Shown: positions 1-7,918, counted from the first letter of the stretch. The stretch: 36,132 bases of DNA from Janthinobacterium agaricidamnosum NBRC 102515 = DSM 9628 (GCF_000723165.1 NZ_HG322949.1:4237251-4273382), one strand, 5' to 3'. Program-made: numbers and translations. Notes: generated from the sequence alone by a model not told the origin.

Positions 1-130
1 TTTCTGACAGGTCGCTCACTCAAAATACTGACAGGCCACTTTTTTCAAAGCGTCCTATTTCAATTACTTCTTGTGAGCATTTAATGCTTGTAGTTTGACA
101 TTGCCTAAGCAACGCTGCACTGGCATCAAA

Positions 131-201
131 CGCCCACACTTATCGACTGTTAATTGTTAAAGAACCGAATTCCGTACCGCTTTCGCGCTATCGACAAAGC
201 G
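131..201 (-). promoter_or_regulatory. rrn leader antitermination elements (boxB-like hairpin, boxA, boxC-like)
   Basis: On the minus strand, in order, there is a hairpin with stem CGCTTT/AAAGCG (178-201), then TTCTTTAACAA (154-164), then GTGTGGGCG (131-139). TTCTTTAACAA closely matches the core of the bacterial rRNA boxA (CTCTTTAACAA in E. coli), and GTGTGGGC matches the boxC-like element that follows it there. These elements recruit the Nus antitermination complex to the leader transcript. The remaining leader to position 1 carries a direct repeat CTGACAGG at 4-11 and 28-35. No 16S sequence is inside the window. Confidence 0.75.
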
Positions 202-229
202 TTGTGTTTGTCAGCTGCGAAGAAGGAAG

Positions 230-258
230 AGTATGAAGCGTTTCGCTTGTTTCGTCAA
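230..258 (-). promoter_or_regulatory. rRNA operon promoter P2 (leftward)
   Basis: Minus strand -35 box TTGACG (253-258), 17-base spacer, -10 box CATACT (230-235). It lies about 87 bases downstream of P1. This is the tandem P1/P2 arrangement known from rrn operons of Proteobacteria. Confidence 0.65.
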
Positions 259-316
259 CCCTCTTTTTATCCCCGCTTCACTTTGCATTTGCATGCGGCG
301 TTCTGCGAGGGGGCGA

Positions 317-345
317 ACTATAGCAAAGGCCCTGTGGGAGCGCAA
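317..345 (-). promoter_or_regulatory. rRNA operon promoter P1 (leftward)
   Basis: Read on the minus strand there is a -35 box TTGCGC (340-345), a 17-base spacer and a -10 box TATAGT (317-322). An A-tract just upstream (346-353) looks like an UP element. A C-rich discriminator follows the -10 box, as is usual for stringently controlled rRNA promoters. Transcription would start near 310 and run left out of the window. The boxA-type leader elements downstream support this identity. The 16S gene itself is outside the window, so the rRNA assignment is inference from the leader. Confidence 0.75.
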
Positions 346-570
346 GTTTTTTTAGCGCACAGCACGGTTTGATACGCCCTGCGCTCACTCCAGGCCCTGA
401 TTCTTGCAGGCTGTCGCAATTGGATGGCGTGCAGAGCGCTCTTTATTTACAGTGACAACATCGGCATACGCTACCGGAGCAGGCAAGGCCGATGCCATAA
501 AAGCACCGCCAGCTTCAGTTACACTTGCCTTACCAGTTGCATCGACTAATTTGCATTTGAAAGTATCTAC
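346..570. other. intergenic region upstream of the rrn promoters and the LytS-type kinase gene
   Basis: This stretch separates the leftward rrn promoters from the rightward kinase gene. Short open frames exist on both strands (404-604 plus, 385-627 minus), but neither has a convincing ribosome binding site or recognisable domain. The A-tract at 346-353 belongs to rrn P1. I see no other clear element. Confidence 0.5.
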
Positions 571-1902
571 ATGTTTGCTATCTCTAAAGCACCAGCCATA
601 TTGAAGACGCTCGCGGCATGGATACACCGCGGCTTCGACGCAACGGCAACGTGGGTCACGCAGCTTTCATGGTGGAAATTCTTTCTCTTTGCGGCCCTGG
701 CACTGATCGCCGGTTCGATCTTGCAGGATGAATTGTTTTCTTCCGAGCCGATTCCTGAAGTTTCCAGCAAGCCAAACAAGCGCGGCAATCGCGCCAATGG
801 TGAAACCAATATCTTGATCGATGACACCGGCATTCATTTCAATCCGCGCAACAGCAAGAATCGGCGCAGCACAGTTGACACCCCAAGTGTCGACAGCGAA
901 GATGGCGGTAGCGAAAACGACGAGTCGAGCGATGGCAAGGTTGCACCGCCGGAACCACCAGCCCAGCCGGCCCGTCCAGCCAAGCCGGCGAAACCGGCCA
1001 AACCGGTGTCGCCGTTCACGACCGACGAATCCGGCAATTCGGTACACATCGACTTGCCGCCGCAAATCAGCGAAGAGTTATCGAACGCGATCGAAGAAGC
1101 GGTGGACGACGCGGCCGAACAAAAGGTCAGCCGCTACCATAAGCAGGCGTCGACCTGGTTCAAGAGTTTTGTGTCCTTGCTGGTCTTGGCGCTGTTTGCG
1201 ACCAAGGCCCTGGTCGGCGGCAAGAAGCGGGCCGAAGCGGAAACCATCACGGCCAACGCCGCCGCCGAGCGCGAATCGATGCAGCGCCAGCTGAGCGAAG
1301 CAAAGATGCAAATGATGCAGGCGCAAGTCGAACCGCACTTCCTGTTTAATACACTGGCGTCGGTAGAACACTTGATACAGACCAATCCCCCGCGCGCCTC
1401 GGCAATGCAGCGCAGCCTGATCATGTATCTGCGCGCGGTATTGCCGCAAATGCGGGACAACACCCTGATTACCAACCTGGGCCGGGAAGCCGACATGGTG
1501 CTGGCTTACCTGGATCTGTTAAAGATGCGCATGGAAGAACGCCTGACCGTCGACTTCAATGTTCCCGAAGGACTGCGCAGCGCGGCCTTCCCGCCGATGA
1601 TGCTGCAATCAATGGTCGAAAACGCCATCAAGCATGGCCTCGAATGCAAGCCCGAAGGCGGCACGCTGAAAGTGCTGGCGGAAGTGGTACACAATAAATT
1701 GCGCGTTTCGGTCACCGACGATGGACTGGGATTTGGCGCCGTGCCCAGCGATGGCACCGGCCTCGGCTTGCCGACTATCCGCGAACGCCTGAAGTTGCTG
1801 CATGGCGAACAAGGCAGTTTGCAGATTACGCAAAACCACCCAAGCGGCGTGTGCGCGGCGATCGAAGTACCTTATCAATTATCCAAACAACATAGCGATT
1901 GA
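571..1902 (+). CDS. LytS/YehU-type membrane sensor histidine kinase
   Basis: A 443-residue sensor kinase of the LytS/AlgZ class (His_kinase family, PF06580 type). It should phosphorylate the LytTR regulator encoded 60 bases downstream. The H-box reads VEPHFLFNTL with the phospho-acceptor at His256. The ATPase domain follows, with an N-box around ENAIKHGL and G-box DDGLGFG. There are two membrane segments, about residues 34-52 and 198-216. The roughly 145-residue region between them is predicted periplasmic and holds an acidic/Ser-rich part and a Pro-Ala-Lys repeat (about 125-147). No known sensor domain is visible there. The only in-frame ATG near the start is 571, with just a weak GAAAG upstream, so translation may be poor or the start slightly different. 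The signal sensed is unknown. Confidence 0.9.
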   Translation: MFAISKAPAILKTLAAWIHRGFDATATWVTQLSWWKFFLFAALALIAGSILQDELFSSEPIPEVSSKPNKRGNRANGETNILIDDTGIHFNPRNSKNRRSTVDTPSVDSEDGGSENDESSDGKVAPPEPPAQPARPAKPAKPAKPVSPFTTDESGNSVHIDLPPQISEELSNAIEEAVDDAAEQKVSRYHKQASTWFKSFVSLLVLALFATKALVGGKKRAEAETITANAAAERESMQRQLSEAKMQMMQAQVEPHFLFNTLASVEHLIQTNPPRASAMQRSLIMYLRAVLPQMRDNTLITNLGREADMVLAYLDLLKMRMEERLTVDFNVPEGLRSAAFPPMMLQSMVENAIKHGLECKPEGGTLKVLAEVVHNKLRVSVTDDGLGFGAVPSDGTGLGLPTIRERLKLLHGEQGSLQITQNHPSGVCAAIEVPYQLSKQHSD

Positions 1903-1962
1903 TTAATCCGACAATTCGTTGAATAATCAACATCCACCAGACCTCACTGCCTCATTCAGATC

Positions 1963-2721
1963 ATGCCTACAGCCATCATTGCCGACGATGAACGATTAAT
2001 GCGCGAACAATTGCGCATGAGCCTAAACGAAGTATGGCCTGAACTCGATATCCTGGGCGAGGCGAAGAATGGCGACGAAGCCATCGAACTGGTCGACCAG
2101 TTAAAGCCGGACTTTACTTTTCTCGATATCCGCATGCCTGGCAAGACCGGCATGGAAGCGGCGCAAGCGATCGGCAATAAAAGCCACATCGTCTTCGTCA
2201 CCGCCTACGATGTGCACGCGGTGGAAGCGTTCGAGCGGGGCGCCGTCGATTATCTGTTAAAGCCAGCCGAGCGCGAACGCCTGCAAATCACGGTGGACCG
2301 CTTGAAAACCCGGCTCGCCAGGCCGGGCGCGGAATTGAATAGCAGCGTGACCGCGATGTTGTCGCAGTTGGCGGAGAAAATCGTTGCCAAGCCGACTTAT
2401 CTGCAGTGGATACAGGCCAGCATCGGCCAGGATTTGCGCATGATCCCGGTCGAGGAAATCCTGTTTTTCCGTTCCGACGAAAAATATACCTGCGTGCAAA
2501 CCGCCAAATACGAAGCGCTGATACGCAAACCGGTGCGCGACCTGGCGGAAGAGCTTGATCCGTCGCTGTTCTGGCAAATCCACCGTGCGACGCTGGTGAA
2601 TGTGAACGCGATCGAAGGCGTGACCCGCGATATTCGCGGCCGTCACCTGGTACTGATCAAAGGCAAGCCGGACAAGCTGGAAGTGAGCCGCAGCTTCTTG
2701 CATCTGTTCAAACAAATGTAA
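1963..2721 (+). CDS. LytTR-family response regulator (AlgR/LytR type)
   Basis: A 252-residue response regulator with an N-terminal receiver (about 1-120) and a C-terminal LytTR DNA-binding domain (about 145-245). The receiver has the acidic pair ADDE near the start, phospho-acceptor Asp55 in FTFLDIRMPG, the conserved Thr in VTAYD and the Lys in LLKPAER. The LytTR part shows the RSDEKYTCVQT and FWQIHRATLVNV signatures of the family. It lies directly behind the LytS-type kinase and the two very likely form a two-component pair in one transcript. A strong GC hairpin (2734-2755) follows the stop. Target genes cannot be read from the window. Confidence 0.92.
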   Translation: MPTAIIADDERLMREQLRMSLNEVWPELDILGEAKNGDEAIELVDQLKPDFTFLDIRMPGKTGMEAAQAIGNKSHIVFVTAYDVHAVEAFERGAVDYLLKPAERERLQITVDRLKTRLARPGAELNSSVTAMLSQLAEKIVAKPTYLQWIQASIGQDLRMIPVEEILFFRSDEKYTCVQTAKYEALIRKPVRDLAEELDPSLFWQIHRATLVNVNAIEGVTRDIRGRHLVLIKGKPDKLEVSRSFLHLFKQM

Positions 2722-2733
2722 TTCCCCCTCCTG

Positions 2734-2755
2734 CGCGCCCCGCTCCTGGGGCGCG
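2734..2755 (+). terminator. GC-rich hairpin after the LytTR regulator
   Basis: A perfect 8-bp stem CGCGCCCC/GGGGCGCG with a 6-base loop lies 13 bases after the stop codon. No T-tract follows, so it is not a canonical intrinsic terminator. It may stabilise the 3' end or attenuate readthrough. Confidence 0.4.
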
Positions 2756-2850
2756 ACTCTCCGCACTTGTTCCAGATCAAACATCTACGCCCACGGCTAG
2801 ATTAGTGTGGTGTTATTCCTATTATTGCCCCGCGCCACTGGAGCCACGCC

Positions 2851-4038
2851 ATGATTGCATCGGGCAAGTCCAAGCCATCCCTGTACCGCGCCATGCCGCT
2901 GGCGATCGCCGGGCTGCTGCTCGCTTTGCGCCTGGCCATCCGCAAGAACAGCGCCGAACCGGATCGCAGCCGCAGCATCATCGACAGCGCCAGCGATGCG
3001 ATCATCACCGTCGACGATCAACAAACCATCTTGCGCGCCAATCCGGCGGCGGCGGCGATGTTCGGCAGCACCGTGCACGCGATGCGCGGCGCGGCGCTCG
3101 ATCAATTCATTCCACGCGATCTGCGGACCTTTGGCGAACATGAGGCCGCGGGGCATTTTGGCGACAGCGGCCTGAATTTACGGATGATGGGAAGGCGGGT
3201 CACCGATTATGCGGTCAGCGGCCTGAAAGCCAGTGGCGAACAATTTCCGCTGGAAGGTTCGATTTCAGTCTTGCTGGAACATGGTTTCCCCGTGTACACC
3301 ATCATCGTGCGCGACATTACCGAACGCAAACAAGTACACGAGCAACTAGAGCGTTCGTTTTCGCAACTGCGGCAACTGTCGTCCGCCTTGCAAACCATCC
3401 GCGAAGAAGAGCGTAAATACATCGCGCGCGAATTGCATGACGACCTGGGACAGTTATTGGCCACCTTGCGGCTAGACCTGACGCTGGCGGCGCAACATGC
3501 CGCCCACTGCCCGGACACCGCGCGCATCTTGCATAATATGGATGGTTTGCTGGTCACCGCGATCACTTCGCTGCGCCGCCTGGCCAGCAACCTGCGGCCG
3601 CGCGCACTGGATGAAGGCGGCTTGTACTTCGCACTGCAAAGTTTGCGCCAAGAATTTCTTGAGCGCCATAAGGTGCACTTTGAATTGCTGGCCGATGAAG
3701 CGGACTTGATATTGGACGACGCCTTCAGTACCGCGATTTATCGCATCGTGCAAGAATCGCTGACCAATATCGCGCGCCATGCCCAGGCCAACAATGTGAC
3801 GATCGCCTTGCACCGCCTCGACTCGAAACTGGAAATCACGATCCAGGACGATGGCCTCGGCATCGAAGACAGCGACCTGGAAAAAGCCGCATCGCTGGGT
3901 TTGCTCGGCATGCGCGAGCGGGTCTGGGCCTTGCACGGTACGATCAGTATCGGTCCCAACAACAGCGATGGGGAGCAACACGACGATGGCGGCACGCGCA
4001 TCGATATCCTGTTGCCGCTGCCATCGCCGACATCATAA
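2851..4038 (+). CDS. PAS-containing NarX-like sensor histidine kinase
   Basis: A 395-residue kinase of the HisKA_3/HATPase_c (NarX/DegS-like) class. One N-terminal hydrophobic segment (about 12-29) suggests a membrane anchor. A PAS domain with PAC-like end covers about 38-158 (ends IIVRDITERK). The dimerisation domain follows with phospho-acceptor His196 in ARELHDDLGQ. The ATPase domain has N-box QESLTNIARHA and G-boxes DDGLGIED and GLLGMRERV. The ATG at 2851 has a GGAG nine bases upstream, which supports this start. Kinases of this class normally pair with a NarL/FixJ-type regulator, and none is encoded here. The preceding LytTR regulator belongs to another class. The stop codon overlaps the A-tract of the porin terminator on the other strand. 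Confidence 0.9.
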   Translation: MIASGKSKPSLYRAMPLAIAGLLLALRLAIRKNSAEPDRSRSIIDSASDAIITVDDQQTILRANPAAAAMFGSTVHAMRGAALDQFIPRDLRTFGEHEAAGHFGDSGLNLRMMGRRVTDYAVSGLKASGEQFPLEGSISVLLEHGFPVYTIIVRDITERKQVHEQLERSFSQLRQLSSALQTIREEERKYIARELHDDLGQLLATLRLDLTLAAQHAAHCPDTARILHNMDGLLVTAITSLRRLASNLRPRALDEGGLYFALQSLRQEFLERHKVHFELLADEADLILDDAFSTAIYRIVQESLTNIARHAQANNVTIALHRLDSKLEITIQDDGLGIEDSDLEKAASLGLLGMRERVWALHGTISIGPNNSDGEQHDDGGTRIDILLPLPSPTS

Positions 4039-4059
4039 AAAAAGCGCCCGCAAGGACGC
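4037..4059 (-). terminator. intrinsic terminator of the porin gene
   Basis: On the minus strand GCGTCC-TTGC-GGGCGC forms a 6-bp stem with one G-U pair (4044-4059), followed by seven T (4037-4043). It lies 36 bases after the porin stop and touches the stop codon of the convergent kinase gene. Confidence 0.75.
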
Positions 4060-4095
4060 CTCGAAGTTGCCGTAGCAGTCAGCGCAATAGCCGGA

Positions 4096-5040
4096 TTAAA
4101 ACTTGTGGGCGATGCCGATCTGGTACGACGTCAGCGACTTGACTTGCTCGCGGCCGGCGTAAGCGTACAGGTCGGTACGTTTCGACAGGTGGTAGTCGTA
4201 ACCGACGCCGTATTCCTTGTAGATATCCAGGTCCGATACTTTATTGCTGCTTTGCTGTTGCTTGCCATACGATGCCTTGGCGTCGCCATTGCCGGCCGTG
4301 TAGATCAAGCCAACCAGGTAGGAGCGGAAATCTCCGGTGGTGGCAACCTTGGTGTCGCCCTTGGTGTAGGCCGCGGTCACTTTGGCCGGGCCGAATTTAT
4401 ACGCGCCGCCGAGCGACCACAGATTAGGCTTGACCGTGCTGGCCACGGTTTGCGCCACTTGTTCGTAGCCGCCATGCAAACTGATCGGGCCATTGTCGTA
4501 GGTCAGCAAACCCAGCGCGCCATTGCTGCCGCCCGGGGTTTCGCTTAATACATATTGCACACTGCCGACCACACCGTCAAAGCTTGGGCTGTTGAAGGTG
4601 ATGGCGTTGTTGACGCGCGAAGAGCCGACGCCCGAACGCAGCAACGCTTCGTTGTTCTTGCCAATCACGCCGTAGGTATTGAATGGGTCGACGCGGGCGA
4701 TGGTGCCATCGATCAGGTTCTTGGTGCGGCCGAGGATGGCGGTACCAAACCCGCCTTTCAAGCCGACATATGCCTGGCGTTCAAAAAATACGCCTTTTTG
4801 CGCGCCGGTGTCGGCCAGGATTTCGTTTTCCAGGTTGAAAATTGCCGACAAGCCGCCGCCGAGTTCTTCCGTGCCCTTGAACCCCAGGCGCGAGGCGTTG
4901 TTTTCGCGCTCAACGGTCGATTGGCCGGTGGTCTTGGCCAGGCCCAGATCGATCAAGCCATAGATGGTGACATTCGATTGCGCCTGCGCCGATGCGGCGA
5001 AGCCAGCCAAGATCAGTGCTGCCAGAGTAAGTTTTTTCAC
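4096..5040 (-). CDS. Gram-negative porin (Burkholderiales type)
   Basis: A 314-residue outer membrane porin forming a passive diffusion channel. It has a clear signal peptide (MKKLTLAALILAGFAASAQA, cleavage before QSNVTIYG), a first strand of the type NVTIYGLIDLG and a C-terminal strand ending in Phe, which is the signal for outer membrane assembly. Internal motifs such as RLGFKGTEELGGGL and RQAYVGLKG are typical of porin_4 proteins in Burkholderiales. Length is slightly under the usual 330-380 residues. The start codon is GTG (5038-5040), with a weak GAGA upstream. An intrinsic terminator follows. Substrate preference is not readable. Confidence 0.93.
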   Translation of the reverse strand: MKKLTLAALILAGFAASAQAQSNVTIYGLIDLGLAKTTGQSTVERENNASRLGFKGTEELGGGLSAIFNLENEILADTGAQKGVFFERQAYVGLKGGFGTAILGRTKNLIDGTIARVDPFNTYGVIGKNNEALLRSGVGSSRVNNAITFNSPSFDGVVGSVQYVLSETPGGSNGALGLLTYDNGPISLHGGYEQVAQTVASTVKPNLWSLGGAYKFGPAKVTAAYTKGDTKVATTGDFRSYLVGLIYTAGNGDAKASYGKQQQSSNKVSDLDIYKEYGVGYDYHLSKRTDLYAYAGREQVKSLTSYQIGIAHKF

Positions 5041-5188
5041 TTGAGATTCTCTAAATTAAGTTGAACAAGATTATTGCTTCCTTGATACCGTGTCGGATGA
5101 TGCCTATTAAATACTTCAACAATATGACATTGACATCATTTTTGTTTTTCCACACGGAAATAAAATAAGAAATAGACCAGCGCAAGAA
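5041..5188. promoter_or_regulatory. AT-rich upstream region of the porin gene
   Basis: This part is markedly AT-rich compared with the genes around it and presumably carries the leftward porin promoter. I could not assign -35/-10 boxes with confidence. The transcript leader just before the GTG start has only a GAGA-type ribosome binding site. Confidence 0.4.
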
Positions 5189-5255
5189 AGCCTGACGCAA
5201 GGCGTCGTCAACAGAAAACGGAGAGGAAGAGTCAGGCTGGCGCAGGACGCGCCAG
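5189..5255 (-). terminator. overlapping hairpins behind the methyltransferase gene
   Basis: Three inverted repeats are packed together: CTGGCGC/GCGCCAG (5237-5255), AGCCTGAC/GTCAGGCT (arms 5189-5196 and 5231-5238) and GACGC-AAG-GCGTC (5194-5206). The second and third share bases 5194-5196 and so exclude each other. On the minus strand the last arm is followed by TTTCTT. The simplest reading is the terminator of the methyltransferase gene, which stops at 5284. The alternative pairings would also fit an attenuator or small RNA upstream of the porin. Confidence 0.45.
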
Positions 5256-5283
5256 CGAATTTCAGCGTGAAAAATGCCGCATA

Positions 5284-5949
5284 TTATTTCAGGCGGCAGC
5301 TCAGCATCCAGTAATACTCCAGGCGGGTGATGCGGATTTCGCGTACCGAGGACGCCATTTTCTTGCGCAGCGTGCTGTCCGACGGGAAGTTTTTCAATAC
5401 TTCATAACGTTGGTCATCGTCACCGGTGCGGAATTGATAGGTATTGCCTTCGGCATCGGTACGGGCGATCACCGTGCTGCTGCCGTCGACATAGTTATTG
5501 TCGATCAGCACCAGCAAGACATCCTTGCCCAGCTTGGTCCGTAATTGGCCGAGGAATTTTTCCTGGTCTTCGCGTTTCACATGCGACCACCAGAAACCGG
5601 CGAAACAGGCAGTAAAGCTGCCTATGTCGGCTGGCAAATCGAACGCGTCGGCCAGGCTGAATTGCACCACATCGTCGGCCAGGCCGCGGGTTTTGGCCAG
5701 TTCCACCATTTCAGGGTTGATATCGGTGGCCAGCACCGATTCGGCGACATCGGCGATGGTCTGGGTCCAGTACGCGGTGCCGCAAGCAATTTCCAATACT
5801 TTATGGCCACTCAGCACTTCTTCCAATTTTTCATGCAAGTCGTCCAGGTCATCCAGCCGCTCCGGCTTGGCATACACGCTGTCGTACTGCTGGGCGATGT
5901 CTGCGTAGTATTTGGCTAGGTCGGTAATCATGTGTTTCTTCTCTGTCAT
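5284..5949 (-). CDS. class I SAM-dependent methyltransferase
   Basis: A 221-residue Rossmann-type methyltransferase of unknown substrate. Motif I is VLEIACGTAYWTQ (about residues 51-63), followed by the acidic residue in LATDINPEMVELAK and a motif around VQFSLADAFDLP. It shows no membrane segment or signal peptide, so it is cytoplasmic. A second ATG seven codons in (5931) has a better purine-rich stretch (GAGAAG) upstream than the first, so the protein may begin MITDLAKYY. It lies 36 bases downstream of the CysB-type regulator gene on the same strand and could be read through from it. Nothing ties it to sulfur metabolism beyond position. Confidence 0.85.
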   Translation of the reverse strand: MTEKKHMITDLAKYYADIAQQYDSVYAKPERLDDLDDLHEKLEEVLSGHKVLEIACGTAYWTQTIADVAESVLATDINPEMVELAKTRGLADDVVQFSLADAFDLPADIGSFTACFAGFWWSHVKREDQEKFLGQLRTKLGKDVLLVLIDNNYVDGSSTVIARTDAEGNTYQFRTGDDDQRYEVLKNFPSDSTLRKKMASSVREIRITRLEYYWMLSCRLK

Positions 5950-5985
5950 AGTGTGGATTTACTTCTCCGGAAATTTCTTGCCGGC

Positions 5986-6927
5986 TTAAAGCTCGTAGTG
6001 TTCCTTGTCGCCGCTCATCGCCTGTTCGATCAATTTGCGGTTCAGCGTCGGCGTCAATAATTCGATGAAGGTGTAGATATAGCTGCGCAAATAAGCGCCC
6101 TGCTTGACCGCTACCCGCGACACATTCATGCCGAACAGGTGGCCGACCGGAATCGCACGCAGGTTTTTGTCGCGCTCGGCGTCGAACGCCATGCCCGCTA
6201 TGATACCAATGCCCATGCCCAACTCGACATAAGTCTTGATCACGTCGGCATCTATGGCTTCCAGCAAGATATCCGGCTTCAAGCCGCGCAACACGAACGC
6301 ATGGTCGATTTTGTTGCGTCCGGCAAATGCGCTGTCATAGGTAATCAGCGGGTAGGCGGCGATTTCTTCCAGTGTCAGCGACTTCGATTTCAGCAAGGGA
6401 TGATCGATCGGCACCACCACCACATGTTCCCATTGGTAACATGGTAACGTGATCAAGCCATCGATGGCGGCGATCGATTCGGTGGCGATCGCCAGGTCGG
6501 CCTGGTCGCGCTGCACCATTTCGGCGATCTGGCGCGGATTTCCCTGCAATAAAGACAATCTCACCTTCGGGAATTTCAGCATGAACGCCTGCACCACTTT
6601 CGGCAGAGTATACCGGGCCTGGGTATGCGTGGTGGCAATCGTGAAACTGCCGCTGTCTTGCGCCGCGTATTCCTTGCCGATGCGCTTCAGGCTGTCGATT
6701 TCCTGCATGATCAATTCGACCGATTCCAGCACCAGCCGGCCCGGCTCGGTCAAGCCGCGTATCCGCTTGCCGTGGCGTGTGAAAATATCCACACCCAGCT
6801 CTTCTTCCAGCTCGATGATGGCTTTCGAGACCCCCGGCTGCGACGTGAACAAGGCCTTGGCGGCGTCGGTCAAGTTGTAATTCTGGCGGACCGCTTCGCG
6901 CACGAAGCGCAATTGATGAAGATTCAT
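5986..6927 (-). CDS. cysB: CysB-family LysR-type transcriptional regulator
   Basis: A 313-residue LysR-type regulator. The winged helix-turn-helix is N-terminal (MNLHQLRFVREAV, then AKALFTSQPGVSKAI at about 22-36). The effector domain carries TTHTQARYTLP, the sulfate/acetylserine pocket signature of CysB and Cbl. I start at 6927 because MNLHQLRFV is the canonical beginning; the frame continues upstream but without homology-like sequence. It is transcribed divergently from a transporter and the sulfate assimilation genes, which fits the classical CysB role of activating cys genes under sulfur limitation. Whether it is CysB itself or the paralogue Cbl cannot be settled without a tree. Confidence 0.9.
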   Translation of the reverse strand: MNLHQLRFVREAVRQNYNLTDAAKALFTSQPGVSKAIIELEEELGVDIFTRHGKRIRGLTEPGRLVLESVELIMQEIDSLKRIGKEYAAQDSGSFTIATTHTQARYTLPKVVQAFMLKFPKVRLSLLQGNPRQIAEMVQRDQADLAIATESIAAIDGLITLPCYQWEHVVVVPIDHPLLKSKSLTLEEIAAYPLITYDSAFAGRNKIDHAFVLRGLKPDILLEAIDADVIKTYVELGMGIGIIAGMAFDAERDKNLRAIPVGHLFGMNVSRVAVKQGAYLRSYIYTFIELLTPTLNRKLIEQAMSGDKEHYEL

Positions 6928-6998
6928 TGCTGGTTTGCCCTGGAAAAATCGCGCCATGACCGGCCTTGGCCGGCGCTGCGCAGTGATTTTGCATTCAT

Positions 6999-7054
6999 GC
7001 TTATACGCATAACGCATATAAGCAAATGAGTACTAAGTAGTATGGAATAAAGAC
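6999..7054. promoter_or_regulatory. probable CysB-type regulatory region
   Basis: Two inverted repeats lie in the divergent intergenic region. One is GCTTATA-N11-TATAAGC (6999-7023), with an internal tandem ACGCAT repeat. The other is AATAAA-N7-TTTATT (7036-7054). Long imperfect dyads with T/A-rich arms are typical for LysR-type regulator sites. Assignment to the adjacent CysB-type protein is inference from position. Confidence 0.55.
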
Positions 7055-7093
7055 GAAGTTTATTACTATTACAGGTACTTTGGGGGTGCATGC

Positions 7094-7867
7094 ATGACTT
7101 TGTCTTATATAGTCTCGGGATTTGCGGTCGGATTACTGGTAGGAATGACTGGCGTCGGCGGCGGATCGTTGATGACGCCGCTATTGACCCTGCTGTTCGG
7201 CGTCGCGCCATCGGTCGCGGTCGGCACCGACCTGGCATTCGCTTCGATCACCAAGAGCGCCGGCACCCTGACCCACCGCTTGCGCGGCACGGTACGCTGG
7301 GACATCGTCAAACTGCTGTGCTGCGGCGCCTTGCCGGCGGCCGTGGCAGCGACGCTGGCGCTGAAATCATTCGGCGCCCTGACACCTGGCATAGGCCAGG
7401 TGATTCGGTATTCGATCGCCGGCTCGGTATTGCTGACGGTAGTCGCCCTGGTATTCAAAAGCAAAATGATGGCGTGGATGAACGCCCATCCCGAGAAACA
7501 ATTACAAGGCAAGCAGCTCGCCAGCGCCACCGTCATTTCCGGCGCCGTGCTGGGCGTGCTGGTCACGGTGTCGTCGATCGGCGCCGGCGCGATTGGCGCA
7601 ACACTACTGGTATTGCTGTATCCAAGCATGAGCTCGGCGGAAGTGGCTGGCACCGACATCGCCTACGCCGTGCCGCTGACGGCAATTGCCGCGCTCGGCC
7701 ACTGGTGGCTGGGCTCGATCCACTGGGCACTGCTGTTTTCGCTGCTGATCGGCTCGCTGCCCGGCATTACCCTCGGTTCGTGGGTGGCGCGCTCGGTACC
7801 GGAAAAATTCCTGCGCGTCTTGCTGGCCATGACGCTGACCAGTGTGGCGATCAAGCTGATCTACTAA
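7094..7867 (+). CDS. TauE/SafE (TSUP) family sulfite/sulfonate-type transporter
   Basis: A 257-residue inner membrane permease of the TSUP family, with about eight hydrophobic segments. The N-terminal signature GMTGVGGGSLMTPLLT and its second-half counterpart SIGAGAIGATLLVLLYP are the family's paired glycine-rich motifs. TSUP proteins move sulfite, sulfoacetate, thiosulfate or related anions. Here the gene lies between cysB (divergent) and cysI (51 bases downstream), so a sulfur oxyanion is the likely substrate; direction of transport is not evident. A G-rich stretch (TTTGGGGG) ten bases before the ATG may serve as ribosome binding site. An out-of-frame ATG at 7090 overlaps the start. Confidence 0.9.
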   Translation: MTLSYIVSGFAVGLLVGMTGVGGGSLMTPLLTLLFGVAPSVAVGTDLAFASITKSAGTLTHRLRGTVRWDIVKLLCCGALPAAVAATLALKSFGALTPGIGQVIRYSIAGSVLLTVVALVFKSKMMAWMNAHPEKQLQGKQLASATVISGAVLGVLVTVSSIGAGAIGATLLVLLYPSMSSAEVAGTDIAYAVPLTAIAALGHWWLGSIHWALLFSLLIGSLPGITLGSWVARSVPEKFLRVLLAMTLTSVAIKLIY

Positions 7868-7918
7868 TAAGAAGTCAAACACGCACTCTCTCATTCAGGC
7901 ACATATTTAGGACTAGCT

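Noticed and set aside
154..372. 72-residue plus-strand frame at the left edge
   Set aside because: It runs antisense through the rrn promoters and boxA, which explain this sequence better.
385..627. 80-residue minus-strand frame ending just upstream of the rrn P1 promoter
   Set aside because: The sequence is not repetitive and looks protein-like, but its start overlaps the kinase gene, there is no ribosome binding site and I recognise no family. It might be a remnant; evidence is too thin.
2762..2850. Possible promoter before the NarX-like kinase
   Set aside because: TTGTTC and TAGATT boxes are present but 25 bases apart, which is too far for a sigma-70 promoter.
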